From BMS3ABIN04 sp965554225 (GTDB lineage: Bacteria; Bacteroidota; Ignavibacteria; Ignavibacteriales; Melioribacteraceae), in assembly GCA_965554225.1 (NCBI GenBank), contig CBEVZC010000096.1, positions 1 through 11,075 of the forward strand: 11,075 nucleotides of DNA, read 5' to 3'. Shown here one piece after another: positions 1 to 5,876 of the stretch. A program made the translations under genes and the position numbers. The notes beneath the pieces are model-generated. The model worked only from the letters and a program-made list of their open reading frames with translations. It ran no database searches and had not been told where the DNA came from. Within the stretch, counting starts at the first letter, position 1, and each line of letters begins with the position of its first letter.

Positions 1-40
1 ATAACATTTGATGTTTTAGAGCGTGGTAATGTTCAAATAT

Positions 41-62
41 TGTCGAGGACCACTCCTCGACA
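41..62. repeat. Perfect 9-bp palindrome (CGAGG-N6-CCTCG type)
   Basis: TGTCGAGGA (41-49) and TCCTCGACA (54-62) are exact reverse complements around the loop CCAC. The core CGAGG-N6-CCTCG (44-59) recurs at 240-255 with a different middle. It is GC-rich in an AT-rich surrounding and no T-run follows it, so it is not a typical intrinsic terminator. It may belong to an interspersed palindromic (REP-like) family, but only two copies are visible. Confidence 0.6.
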
Positions 63-215
63 GAACATAAATGTTTTGGACGAAGTTACAGTAAATTCAT
101 ATCAATTCTTGAAAAGCCGGACTAGTGTACATAGAACCATACTGTAAACATTCTGGGGCAAGAAATTGTATTTTAGAATATTATTCAGAAAATTTGTATA
201 TGTAAATTGGGACGG

Positions 216-283
216 AGTGGCAATAAATTAGCCACTTAGCGAGGTATGGACCTCGCCATCAGTGAAAGAATTTTTAATTCTTT
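216..283. repeat. Three tandem perfect hairpins
   Basis: Three stem-loops follow each other closely. The first is AGTGGC/GCCACT (216-221 with 231-236, 9-nt loop). The second is GCGAGG/CCTCGC (239-244 with 251-256, loop TATGGA). The third is AAAGAATT/AATTCTTT (265-272 with 276-283, 3-nt loop). The second shares its CGAGG-N6-CCTCG core with the palindrome at 44-59. Such a row of stems could be a structured RNA, a repeat element or a protein target. The loop of the second holds the ATG of the possible small ORF at 246. Confidence 0.5.
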
Positions 284-422
284 ATTCTCATCTACTGCGC
301 CGGACTCCATCTCCAATTATTGTTTAAGTGTAACCGGCGGAATTTTAATTTCGGCGGTATTGGTAATATTTTATCTGCCGTTAATTTATGGTACTTTTAC
401 ACTCAAGAAAAACAGACTTTAA
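246..422 (+). CDS. Possible 58-aa single-span membrane protein
   Basis: ATG at 246 opens a 58-codon frame ending in TAA at 420-422. An in-frame TAG at 237-239 blocks extension upstream. The N-terminal 30 residues are polar and Ser/Asn-rich. Residues 31-51 are strongly hydrophobic (starting GGILISAVLVIF) and suit one transmembrane helix. The end is basic (KKNR), which predicts a cytoplasmic C-terminus. I recognise no family. Against it: the only purine-rich stretch, GAGG at 241-244, lies one base before the ATG, too close for a normal ribosome site. The ATG also sits in the loop of a perfect hairpin, which could mask translation. It may be a real micro-protein, a gene remnant or chance. The hydrophobic block and basic tail are the main reasons to keep it. 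Confidence 0.3.
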   Translation: MDLAISERIFNSLFSSTAPDSISNYCLSVTGGILISAVLVIFYLPLIYGTFTLKKNRL

Positions 423-603
423 TATTTTCGTTGCCATTATGTTATGAAAGGGTTAAAAAATGATTTCCCAAGTAACGGTGAATTTATTTGCCGCTATATT
501 TTTTTCAATACAGTTTAAAAAAAATTGTGTTGTAATCACAAAGATTGTTAACCAAGGGAACATATAATTATTTAATTTAATATAAATATTTAATGGATAG
601 AAA
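423..603 (+). promoter_or_regulatory. Presumed promoter region of the nitroreductase gene
   Basis: This is AT-rich non-coding sequence directly before the nitroreductase gene. A TATAAT hexamer at 563-568 is a possible -10 element, but no -35 box lies at the right distance (TTGTTA at 545-550 is only 12 bp away). Upstream, TTGTG (525-529) and CACAA (537-541) form an inverted repeat around 7 bases. It is reminiscent of Crp/Fnr-type operators but one base short of the usual Crp spacing. The assignment rests on position more than on sequence. Confidence 0.3.
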
Positions 604-1272
604 GTGGAAAACATGAATTTTGTTCCGTTAAAAAATTTTCCGGATTTCAGCGAAAATGAAATGCTGGAAAGATCTAAGTTTTTTAAGGAGTATTTAAGAA
701 GGCGTAGAAGCATACGCGAATTTTCTTCAAAGAATATACCGATAGATGTGATTAAAAATTGCCTGCTTGCTGCCGGCAGCGCTCCAAGCGGCGCAAATAA
801 ACAACCTTGGCATTTTGTTATTGTGCAAAACCCGGATATTAAAAAGAAAATTAGAGTTGCTGCAGAAAAGGAAGAGAGAGAATTTTATTCAAATAGAGCG
901 CCTGACGAATGGTTGGAAGCGCTTACTCCTCTCGGGACCGATTCTAAAAAACCCTTTTTGGAAGATGCCCCTTACTTGATTGTAATATTTGAAAAAAAGT
1001 ATTGTTTTGACGAAAAGGGTAATAAGATTAAAAATTATTATACAAAAGAATCGGTCGGTATTTCTGTTGGAATGTTGATTACAGCGCTTCATTATTCCGG
1101 TTTGGGTACACTTACGCATACGCCTAGCCCGATGAATTTTCTGAACGAAATTTTACATCGACCTGAGAATGAAAGACCGTATTTAATTTTAGTTGTCGGT
1201 CATCCTAAAAAGGGAATAAGAGTTCCGGATATTAAGAAAAAAATTTTTGAAGAAGTGAGTACTGTTTTTTAA
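604..1272 (+). CDS. Nitroreductase-family flavoprotein, iodotyrosine deiodinase-like
   Basis: An FMN-dependent enzyme of the nitroreductase superfamily. The pattern RRRRSIREF (32-40), AAGSAPSGANKQPW (56-69), the lid region around EREFY (91-95), ESVGIS (149-154) and THTPSP (171-176) matches the iodotyrosine deiodinase (IYD) branch rather than general NfsB types. In animal IYD a Glu, a Tyr four residues on and a Lys 21 residues after that Tyr clamp the halotyrosine zwitterion. Here E91, Y95 and K116 keep exactly that spacing, so reductive dehalogenation of halotyrosines or a similar phenol is a fair inference. The true substrate is unknown. No membrane anchor is present, so it is cytosolic. The start could be GTG 604 or ATG 613, with only weak ribosome sites for each. 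It stands alone and faces the minus-strand cluster. Confidence 0.9.
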   Translation: MENMNFVPLKNFPDFSENEMLERSKFFKEYLRRRRSIREFSSKNIPIDVIKNCLLAAGSAPSGANKQPWHFVIVQNPDIKKKIRVAAEKEEREFYSNRAPDEWLEALTPLGTDSKKPFLEDAPYLIVIFEKKYCFDEKGNKIKNYYTKESVGISVGMLITALHYSGLGTLTHTPSPMNFLNEILHRPENERPYLILVVGHPKKGIRVPDIKKKIFEEVSTVF

Positions 1273-1357
1273 ACTGGTTTAGCAAACTCTCCGACCGAAA
1301 TTTAATTAAGTAAAAAGTGAAAAGTTGTTTTGCCCCAGTGAAGAATTTTATTTTTAG

Positions 1358-1409
1358 AAATGCCCAACTTTTTTACTTGTTCGCCTTAGGGGGAAAAGTT
1401 GGGCATTTT
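1358..1409. terminator. Stem-loop terminator between convergent genes
   Basis: AAATGCCCAACTTTT (1358-1372) pairs perfectly over 15 bp with AAAAGTTGGGCATTT (1394-1408), leaving a 21-base loop. The stem has a GC-rich centre flanked by A and T runs, so it can work as an intrinsic terminator in both directions. That suits its place between the nitroreductase gene and the end of the minus-strand cluster. The T-run after the plus-strand stem is short (TTTT), partly supplied by the stem itself, and the loop is large. A nearby segment at 1308-1327 partly repeats the 3' arm and could pair with 1366-1379 instead. Confidence 0.75.
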
Positions 1410-1470
1410 GCAACATGATTGTCCTCATTTTTATAACGGTGGGGAAAAGGTATGTATCTCCCATACAAAT

Positions 1471-1674
1471 CTAATCAATCTGTCTGTCAACCGGATTATC
1501 AATATCCATACTTTTAAATTTTTCCACCAGTCGCTGCGGATCGTGAATGAGTGTAGGTAAACATTGAGTACAAATCCACGTTGGTTGTTGTGCGAATGTA
1601 ATTGCTACTAATGGAACAATACTTTCATCCCTATTACAACTTATGCAAGTGTTTAATTTATTTTCGCTATTCAT
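1471..1674 (-). CDS. Small CxxC-CxxC zinc-ribbon protein (67 aa)
   Basis: A 67-residue protein with two CxxC pairs, CISC (residues 10-13) and CTQC (35-38), about 21 residues apart. This is the typical layout of a treble-clef or zinc-ribbon fold binding one Zn. The second pair is followed by LPTLIH and a helical, charged tail. I recall similar short proteins with a WICxQCLPxLIH signature from other bacteria but know no function. The frame is open to 1728, but the start at 1674 is preferred because GAGGAG lies just before it (1678-1683) and because the longer form would overlap gatA. It lies 22 bp after gatA on the same strand, so it is probably the last gene of that operon. No membrane segment is seen. 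A role as a metal-binding adaptor is only a guess. Confidence 0.75.
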   Translation of the reverse strand: MNSENKLNTCISCNRDESIVPLVAITFAQQPTWICTQCLPTLIHDPQRLVEKFKSMDIDNPVDRQID

Positions 1675-1677
1675 TCT

Positions 1678-1683
1678 CTCCTC
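1678..1683 (-). promoter_or_regulatory. Ribosome binding site of the zinc-ribbon gene
   Basis: On the minus strand GAGGAG precedes ATG 1674 by three bases (five from GAGG). It is the best ribosome site in reach and decides the start of the 67-residue protein over the longer frame that begins inside gatA. Confidence 0.6.
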
Positions 1684-1696
1684 GCTTATGTTGATT

Positions 1697-3115
1697 TTAT
1701 AAATTTTGACTAATTTGATAAGCAGCACTTAACAACTTGTTCTCTTCCAATTGATCGGCCATCAATTGCAGCCCAATCGGTAGACCGTCTTTGTTAAAAC
1801 CGATTGGAATATTAAGCGCCGGAATTCCTGCTAAGTTAGCAGAAGTAGTATAGATATCGCTCAAGTACATTTCTAAAGGGTCTGTAGATTTCTCACCGAT
1901 TTTAAATGCCGGAGTTGGCGTAGTTGGAGTTAATAATAAATCTACTTTTTTAAATGCATTATCGAAATCTTCTTTCAATAATCTTCTTACCTTCTGAGCT
2001 TTTCTGTAGTATGCATCGTAATAACCGGAAGATAAAACATACGTCCCGAGCATAATCCTTCTTTTTACTTCCGTGCCAAATCCTTCCGAACGGGTTTTGG
2101 TATACATATTGTTTAAGTTTTGAGAATCCTTTGATCTGTAACCATATCTTACTCCGTCGAAACGTGCCAAGTTGGATGAGGCTTCTGCAGTAGTCAAAAT
2201 GTAATAAGCTGCAATTGCATATTCAGTATGCGGAAGTGAAATGTTTATAATTTCAAAATTGTTTTTTTCAAGAAATTTTATTTGATTATCAATTGCAGCT
2301 CTAATTTCATTGTTGAGTCCTTCTGCAAAATATTCTTTGGGAATACCAATTTTTAATTTATTTCCATTATGAATATTTTTAGTATAATCCGGAACGGGAA
2401 TATTTTGACTTGTAGAATCATTTTTATCCCAGCCGGAAATAATGTTGAGGATTAATGCCAAGTCTTCCAAATTTTTGGCAAATGGTCCGATAGAATCAAA
2501 AGAGGAAGCAAATGCCGTGAGTCCGTACCGAGAAACTCTTCCGTAAGTCGGTTTTAATCCGTACACACCGCAGAAGGATGCCGGTTGGCGTATTGATCCG
2601 CCGGTATCGGAACCAAGAGCAACATCGCATAAATTAGCTGCAACAGCAACAGCTGAGCCGCCGCTCGATCCGCCCGGAACACGCGTTTCATCATATGGAT
2701 TTTTAACTGTTCCATAAGCAGAAGTTTCATTAGACGAACCCATCGCAAATTCATCGCAGTTTGTCTTTCCGATAATTATAGCATCTTCATTTATCAACTG
2801 TTCTATAATATGTGCATTATAGATCGAATTGAAATTATTAAGTATTTTGGACGAGCATGTTAGGGGTTTATTTTTAATTGCAATATTATCTTTTATTGCA
2901 ACAACAAGTCCGGCAGATTTGCCCGCCGTACCCGCTTTTATTTTTTCTTCTATAAGTTTAGCTTTTTCAATAGAATCTTCAAAAATAAAGTTAAAAGCAT
3001 TTAAATTTTTATGATTATCAATATTACGGAGAAAGTCTTTAACGTTTTGTTCTAAAGACAAATCTCCGTTTTTAATTAACTTTATTTTTTCGAGGTAATT
3101 ATTGTATTGTTGCAA
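1697..3115 (-). CDS. gatA: Glutamyl-tRNA(Gln) amidotransferase subunit A
   Basis: The amidase subunit of GatCAB, which frees ammonia from glutamine so that GatB can convert Glu-tRNA(Gln) (and often Asp-tRNA(Asn)) to the amide form in the cytosol. The Ser-cisSer-Lys triad of the amidase signature family is complete: K75 in VAIKDN, S150 in GGSSGGS and S174 in TGGSIRQPA. The spacing is identical to that of characterised GatA enzymes. At 472 residues the length is normal. The start is TTG at 3115. No ATG lies upstream in frame, and the residues after TTG (YNNYLEKIKLIKNGDLS) align with the usual GatA N-terminus. No clear ribosome site precedes it. gatB and gatC are not in this window. It lies 42 bp downstream of tatA in the minus-strand cluster. 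Confidence 0.97.
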   Translation of the reverse strand: MQQYNNYLEKIKLIKNGDLSLEQNVKDFLRNIDNHKNLNAFNFIFEDSIEKAKLIEEKIKAGTAGKSAGLVVAIKDNIAIKNKPLTCSSKILNNFNSIYNAHIIEQLINEDAIIIGKTNCDEFAMGSSNETSAYGTVKNPYDETRVPGGSSGGSAVAVAANLCDVALGSDTGGSIRQPASFCGVYGLKPTYGRVSRYGLTAFASSFDSIGPFAKNLEDLALILNIISGWDKNDSTSQNIPVPDYTKNIHNGNKLKIGIPKEYFAEGLNNEIRAAIDNQIKFLEKNNFEIINISLPHTEYAIAAYYILTTAEASSNLARFDGVRYGYRSKDSQNLNNMYTKTRSEGFGTEVKRRIMLGTYVLSSGYYDAYYRKAQKVRRLLKEDFDNAFKKVDLLLTPTTPTPAFKIGEKSTDPLEMYLSDIYTTSANLAGIPALNIPIGFNKDGLPIGLQLMADQLEENKLLSAAYQISQNL

Positions 3116-3157
3116 TTGATGATCTTGGTTTAATAAAATGGGGAAATTAAAAAGATT

Positions 3158-3343
3158 TTATTTAGTATCCTTTTTGTCATCGTCTATTTTTATGTCATCT
3201 TCTACTTCTTTGATCGCCTTTTTAAATTCTTTCATTCCTTTTCCAAGACCTTGAGCAAGTTCAGGAATTTTTTTAGCACCGAAAAGAAGCAATATTACAA
3301 ATACTATTATTCCTATTTCCATTGGACCTAAGTTCGAAAACAT
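3158..3343 (-). CDS. tatA: Sec-independent protein translocase subunit TatA
   Basis: TatA forms the size-adjustable channel of the twin-arginine pathway, which exports folded proteins across the inner membrane. The 61-residue sequence has the standard plan: a short N-terminal helix with a polar Glu (E9), a membrane span (about 8-20), the FG hinge (F21-G22), then an amphipathic helix with KKIPELAQGLGKGMKEFKKA and an acidic/basic tail. The AKKIPEL form and the short length favour TatA/E over TatB. AAGGA (3352-3356) lies 8 bases before the ATG and overlaps the purQ stop codon, which suggests coupled translation. tatC is not in the window. Confidence 0.95.
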   Translation of the reverse strand: MFSNLGPMEIGIIVFVILLLFGAKKIPELAQGLGKGMKEFKKAIKEVEDDIKIDDDKKDTK

Positions 3344-3354
3344 GATATGTATCC

Positions 3355-4053
3355 TTAAATAGTTATTAAATTTTCTTCAAGTGACCTAAATATAAAGGTT
3401 CCGTCTGTATTTCCCAAAATACCGTCGCAACTTCTTTCGGGATGCGGCATCATTCCCAATACATTTTTTGACTTATTCGTTATACCCGCAATATTCAATT
3501 TTGATCCATTCGGGTTCCATTCTTCACTAATTATTCCTTCGGGGGATGAGTATTTTAATACTATTTGGCTATTATCTTCCAAAGATTTAAGTGTTCTGTC
3601 ATCAGCAAAATAATTTCCTTCTGCGTGAGCAATAGGAATTTTAAGAACATCTTTTTTTACGGCACTTGTAAATACCGTATTTTTATTTTCGACTTTTAAA
3701 TAAACATCTTTACAAATAAATTTTAACGATTTATTCTTTAGCATTACACCTGGAAGTAGTCCTGCTTCTAACAGGATTTGGAATCCGTTGCATATTCCAA
3801 TAACAAGCCCTCCTTTTTTAGCAAATTTAATTACGGAGTTCATAATTGGGGAAAATCTTGCAATGGATCCTGTTCTTAAATAATCGCCGTAGGAAAAACC
3901 GCCGGGTAAAATAACTATATCACTGTTTTGCAGATCAGTTTCTTTATGCCACAAAAATACAGCTTCATAATTTAGGTTTTTAGAAACCGCATAATATGCA
4001 TCATGATCGCAATTAGAACCCGGAAAAACGACAATTCCAAATCTAAGTTTCAT
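3355..4053 (-). CDS. purQ: FGAM synthase, glutaminase subunit PurQ
   Basis: A class I glutamine amidotransferase that supplies ammonia to PurL in the fourth step of purine synthesis (FGAR to FGAM). Visible motifs are PGSNCDHDA near the N-terminus, LPGGFSYGDYLR (49-60), the nucleophile elbow GICNGFQ with Cys88, PIAHAEGNY (140-148) and the catalytic His/Glu pair in MPHPER (H204, E206). The triad is therefore intact. At 232 residues it is a standalone PurQ, as in organisms with the three-part PurS-PurQ-PurL enzyme. Its start overlaps the end of purS by 11 bases, so the two are translationally coupled. purL is not within the window. Confidence 0.97.
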   Translation of the reverse strand: MKLRFGIVVFPGSNCDHDAYYAVSKNLNYEAVFLWHKETDLQNSDIVILPGGFSYGDYLRTGSIARFSPIMNSVIKFAKKGGLVIGICNGFQILLEAGLLPGVMLKNKSLKFICKDVYLKVENKNTVFTSAVKKDVLKIPIAHAEGNYFADDRTLKSLEDNSQIVLKYSSPEGIISEEWNPNGSKLNIAGITNKSKNVLGMMPHPERSCDGILGNTDGTFIFRSLEENLITI

Positions 4054-4300
4054 CTACTTTTTCATATGAATATTCAAAATCTTCCATAATAGGATTAGAA
4101 AGAAGCTTTTCAGCATAATCTTCTATTTCTTTTTCAACAGTAGTAATATCGTTAGAATTAACAAAAAATTCTATATACTTACCAATTCTTGTACCGGAAA
4201 CATTATTAAAGCCCAATAGTTTTGCACCTTGCTCCACTGCTTTTCCCTGCGGATCTAAGATTTTCGGTCGCCTTTTAACAATTACAGTTGCTTTAAACAA
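4043..4300 (-). CDS. purS: FGAM synthase subunit PurS
   Basis: PurS is the small structural subunit that bridges PurQ and PurL in the multi-part FGAM synthase and helps channel ammonia. The 85 residues show the usual features: VIVKRRPKILDPQGKAVEQ at the N-terminus, then LGFNNVSGTRIGKYIEF and a charged helix with LLSNPIMEDFEY. The start is TTG at 4300, supported by AGGG with TG seven to eleven bases upstream, immediately after the pssA stop codon. The next gene, purQ, overlaps its 3' end. This pairing makes the assignment secure despite the small size. Confidence 0.95.
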   Translation of the reverse strand: MFKATVIVKRRPKILDPQGKAVEQGAKLLGFNNVSGTRIGKYIEFFVNSNDITTVEKEIEDYAEKLLSNPIMEDFEYSYEKVDET

Positions 4301-4307
4301 TTTTGCA

Positions 4308-4312
4308 CCCTC
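4308..4312 (-). promoter_or_regulatory. Ribosome binding site that fixes the TTG start of purS
   Basis: Read on the minus strand, GAGGG stands seven bases before the TTG at 4300 and shares its first base with the TAG stop of pssA. It supports a genuine TTG start and re-initiation by ribosomes ending on pssA. Confidence 0.6.
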
Positions 4313-5049
4313 TAAGTAAAATTTTTAGGTGTAACTTCGTTAGAATTTTTATGAAATATTAAGAAATACAAGTAACGGAATATACCAAAGAAAATAATAG
4401 CAAGAAAGAGATAAAAGATTGCTTGTCCGTCAGTTATAATAACTAAGACCAAAGCAATTATTATCAGTCCCAAATAAACCGGTCTTTCTCTAAACATAGC
4501 TCTGTGAACCTTCGGAAATGCATTATATCTTATTTTACTCACCATCAAAAATGAAAGGAGCAACACTAAAGGAATCACATAATAATCGTAAGGGTGATTA
4601 ATTTTACTGTCTTTTGTTAACGAAATAACAAGCGTTGCTATAGTAGCTGCGGATAGCGGAATAGGAAGCCCGCAGAAATCACCTTTTTTATTAATCTGTT
4701 CTAATTGAACATTAAATCTTGCCAGACGGAATGAACCGAAAAGTAAAAGCATGGAACTAATGATTATTCCCGTGATCCCCATAGTTTTTAGGTAACTGGA
4801 ATAAAGTAAAAAAGATGGTGCTGCGCCAAAACTGATTACATCCGCAAGTGAATCGAGCTGAACTCCAAACTCACTGCTTGTATTAAGTAAACGTGCGACA
4901 ATTCCGTCTGATAAATCAAAAATAGCGGCTATAAAAATCCATATAGACGCTAAATAAAAATTACCTTGATAAGCGTAAATAATAGAAATAAATCCACTAA
5001 AAACATTTAACGCCGTAACAGTATTCGGTATGTAAGATTTTGAGAACAC
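4312..5049 (-). CDS. pssA: CDP-diacylglycerol--serine O-phosphatidyltransferase
   Basis: An integral membrane enzyme that transfers the phosphatidyl group from CDP-diacylglycerol to serine, giving phosphatidylserine. The CDP-alcohol phosphatidyltransferase signature is complete. D48-G49, A52-R53, G62, D66 and D70 follow the DGxxAR-x8-GxxxDxxxD pattern, with an additional D45, and these aspartates bind the metal ions. The rest is strongly hydrophobic, with several membrane spans and a basic loop near PKVHRAMFRERP. At 245 residues the length is typical of the Bacillus-type PssA. The start is GTG at 5049, directly abutting the TGA of psd, so translation is probably coupled. Its product is the substrate of Psd, encoded just before it. 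Confidence 0.95.
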   Translation of the reverse strand: MFSKSYIPNTVTALNVFSGFISIIYAYQGNFYLASIWIFIAAIFDLSDGIVARLLNTSSEFGVQLDSLADVISFGAAPSFLLYSSYLKTMGITGIIISSMLLLFGSFRLARFNVQLEQINKKGDFCGLPIPLSAATIATLVISLTKDSKINHPYDYYVIPLVLLLSFLMVSKIRYNAFPKVHRAMFRERPVYLGLIIIALVLVIITDGQAIFYLFLAIIFFGIFRYLYFLIFHKNSNEVTPKNFT

Positions 5050-5709
5050 TCAGTTATCGTTTCCTTTTAATTCAAATAAAATAGTTTCGCCCGCTTTAAC
5101 ACTATCTCCTTCCTTAACCATAACTTTCCAGTTTGTTGGAACAAGGACATCGGAGCGGCTGCCGAATTTTATCATACCGAATCTTTTACCAATATTTACA
5201 GAATCGCCTTTGTGCAGAGTTGAAACAATACGGCGTGCAATAAATCCTGCAACTTGAGTAAAGAATACTTTGCCATTTTTACCCTGAATTCCAATCTCAT
5301 TCCTTTCGTTCCGTTCGTCTGCTTTTTCATGAAAAGCTACTAAATATTCACCCTTATGATAATTCAGATAATCAACAGTACCCGAAACCGGGATTCTGTT
5401 TACATGCACATTTAAGGGTGACATAAAAATTGAAATTTCCCAACAATCTTCGTTAATAAAATTCTTTTCAAACTTTTCTTTTATTGTCAAAATTTTTCCG
5501 TCAGCAGGGGAGACAATGATATTCGGTTTGTTTGGAATTTTTCTATTCGGATCCCGGAAAAAATATAAAGTAAAAGCTAATAATAATACACCAATTGCAA
5601 CCAGCCCAATTTTAATATAATCGCTGCTTACAAATAATGAGATTGAGATAATAATAAAAACTACTATTACAATGGTCCCAACCGTACTGTAACCGTATTT
5701 TGTTAACAT
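5050..5709 (-). CDS. psd: Phosphatidylserine decarboxylase proenzyme (short type)
   Basis: This enzyme decarboxylates phosphatidylserine to phosphatidylethanolamine at the membrane. Two N-terminal hydrophobic spans (about 9-28 and 32-50) anchor it. The catalytic part has SPADG (67-71), MSPLNVHVNR (96-105), an ADERNERNE stretch (130-138) and the self-cleavage site FGSRSDV. There G183-S184 is where the chain splits and Ser184 becomes the pyruvoyl group. GS rather than LGST, and only 219 residues, place it in the short PSD-A-like subfamily found in many Bacteroidota and archaea. The ATG has no clear ribosome site. It is the first gene of the minus-strand cluster and diverges from ybaB. Confidence 0.95.
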   Translation of the reverse strand: MLTKYGYSTVGTIVIVVFIIISISLFVSSDYIKIGLVAIGVLLLAFTLYFFRDPNRKIPNKPNIIVSPADGKILTIKEKFEKNFINEDCWEISIFMSPLNVHVNRIPVSGTVDYLNYHKGEYLVAFHEKADERNERNEIGIQGKNGKVFFTQVAGFIARRIVSTLHKGDSVNIGKRFGMIKFGSRSDVLVPTNWKVMVKEGDSVKAGETILFELKGNDN

Positions 5710-5876
5710 TTGTAATGTCTAAAAAATAAAAAAATATGAATAACTAAATTAACATAAAATAAAGAGAATTTCCTTGTAAGAATAAATTTACTTAAATTTA
5801 CAAACTCAATATCTAAATACGCAATTCTACAAAACAAATAAATAATTTTAACTTGAAAAAGTATATTGGAGGAAAA
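5710..5876. promoter_or_regulatory. Divergent promoter region psd / ybaB
   Basis: These 167 AT-rich bases separate the first genes of the two clusters and must hold promoters in both directions. AAATTTAC occurs twice (5784-5791 and 5794-5801) with a period of exactly 10 bases, one helical turn. The pair is flanked by TTGTAA (5774-5779) and TTACAA (5798-5803), an inverted repeat overlapping it. This may be an operator or a promoter part. I cannot place -35 and -10 boxes with confidence. Confidence 0.5.
5868..5872 (+). promoter_or_regulatory. Strong ribosome binding site of ybaB
   Basis: GGAGG sits four bases before ATG 5877. It shows that translation starts there and not at the in-frame TTG at 5853, which would add eight residues foreign to the family. 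Confidence 0.7.

Larger units (their letters stand above)
1..603. other. Gene-poor leading region with hairpin cluster
   Basis: No recognisable gene is found here. On the plus strand, frame 1 is open from the window edge to a TAA at 145-147, so this could be the tail of an upstream gene, but the translated residues resemble nothing I know. The stretch holds four perfect short hairpins (41-62, 216-236, 239-256, 265-283) and a possible 58-codon membrane ORF at 246-422. Bases 423-603 are AT-rich and presumably carry the promoter of the nitroreductase gene. On the minus strand I see only short, unconvincing frames. Confidence 0.5.

Noticed and set aside
1..147. Open plus-strand frame from the window edge to TAA at 145-147 as the tail of an upstream gene
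   Set aside because: Only 48 codons, no recognisable motif, and it runs through a perfect palindrome. The upstream part is outside the window, so it cannot be judged.
525..541. Crp/Fnr-type operator TTGTG-N7-CACAA
   Set aside because: The spacing is one base short of the Crp consensus and unlike Fnr. Noted in the promoter entry but not claimed as a site.
460..567. 35-codon plus-strand ORF (ATG 460) before the nitroreductase gene
   Set aside because: Very short, Lys/Asn/Ile/Phe-rich as expected in AT-rich DNA, no ribosome site.
453..713. Minus-strand 86-residue frame rich in Phe, Leu and Ile
   Set aside because: It overlaps the start of the nitroreductase gene on the other strand and its makeup reflects AT-rich DNA. 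No family features are seen.
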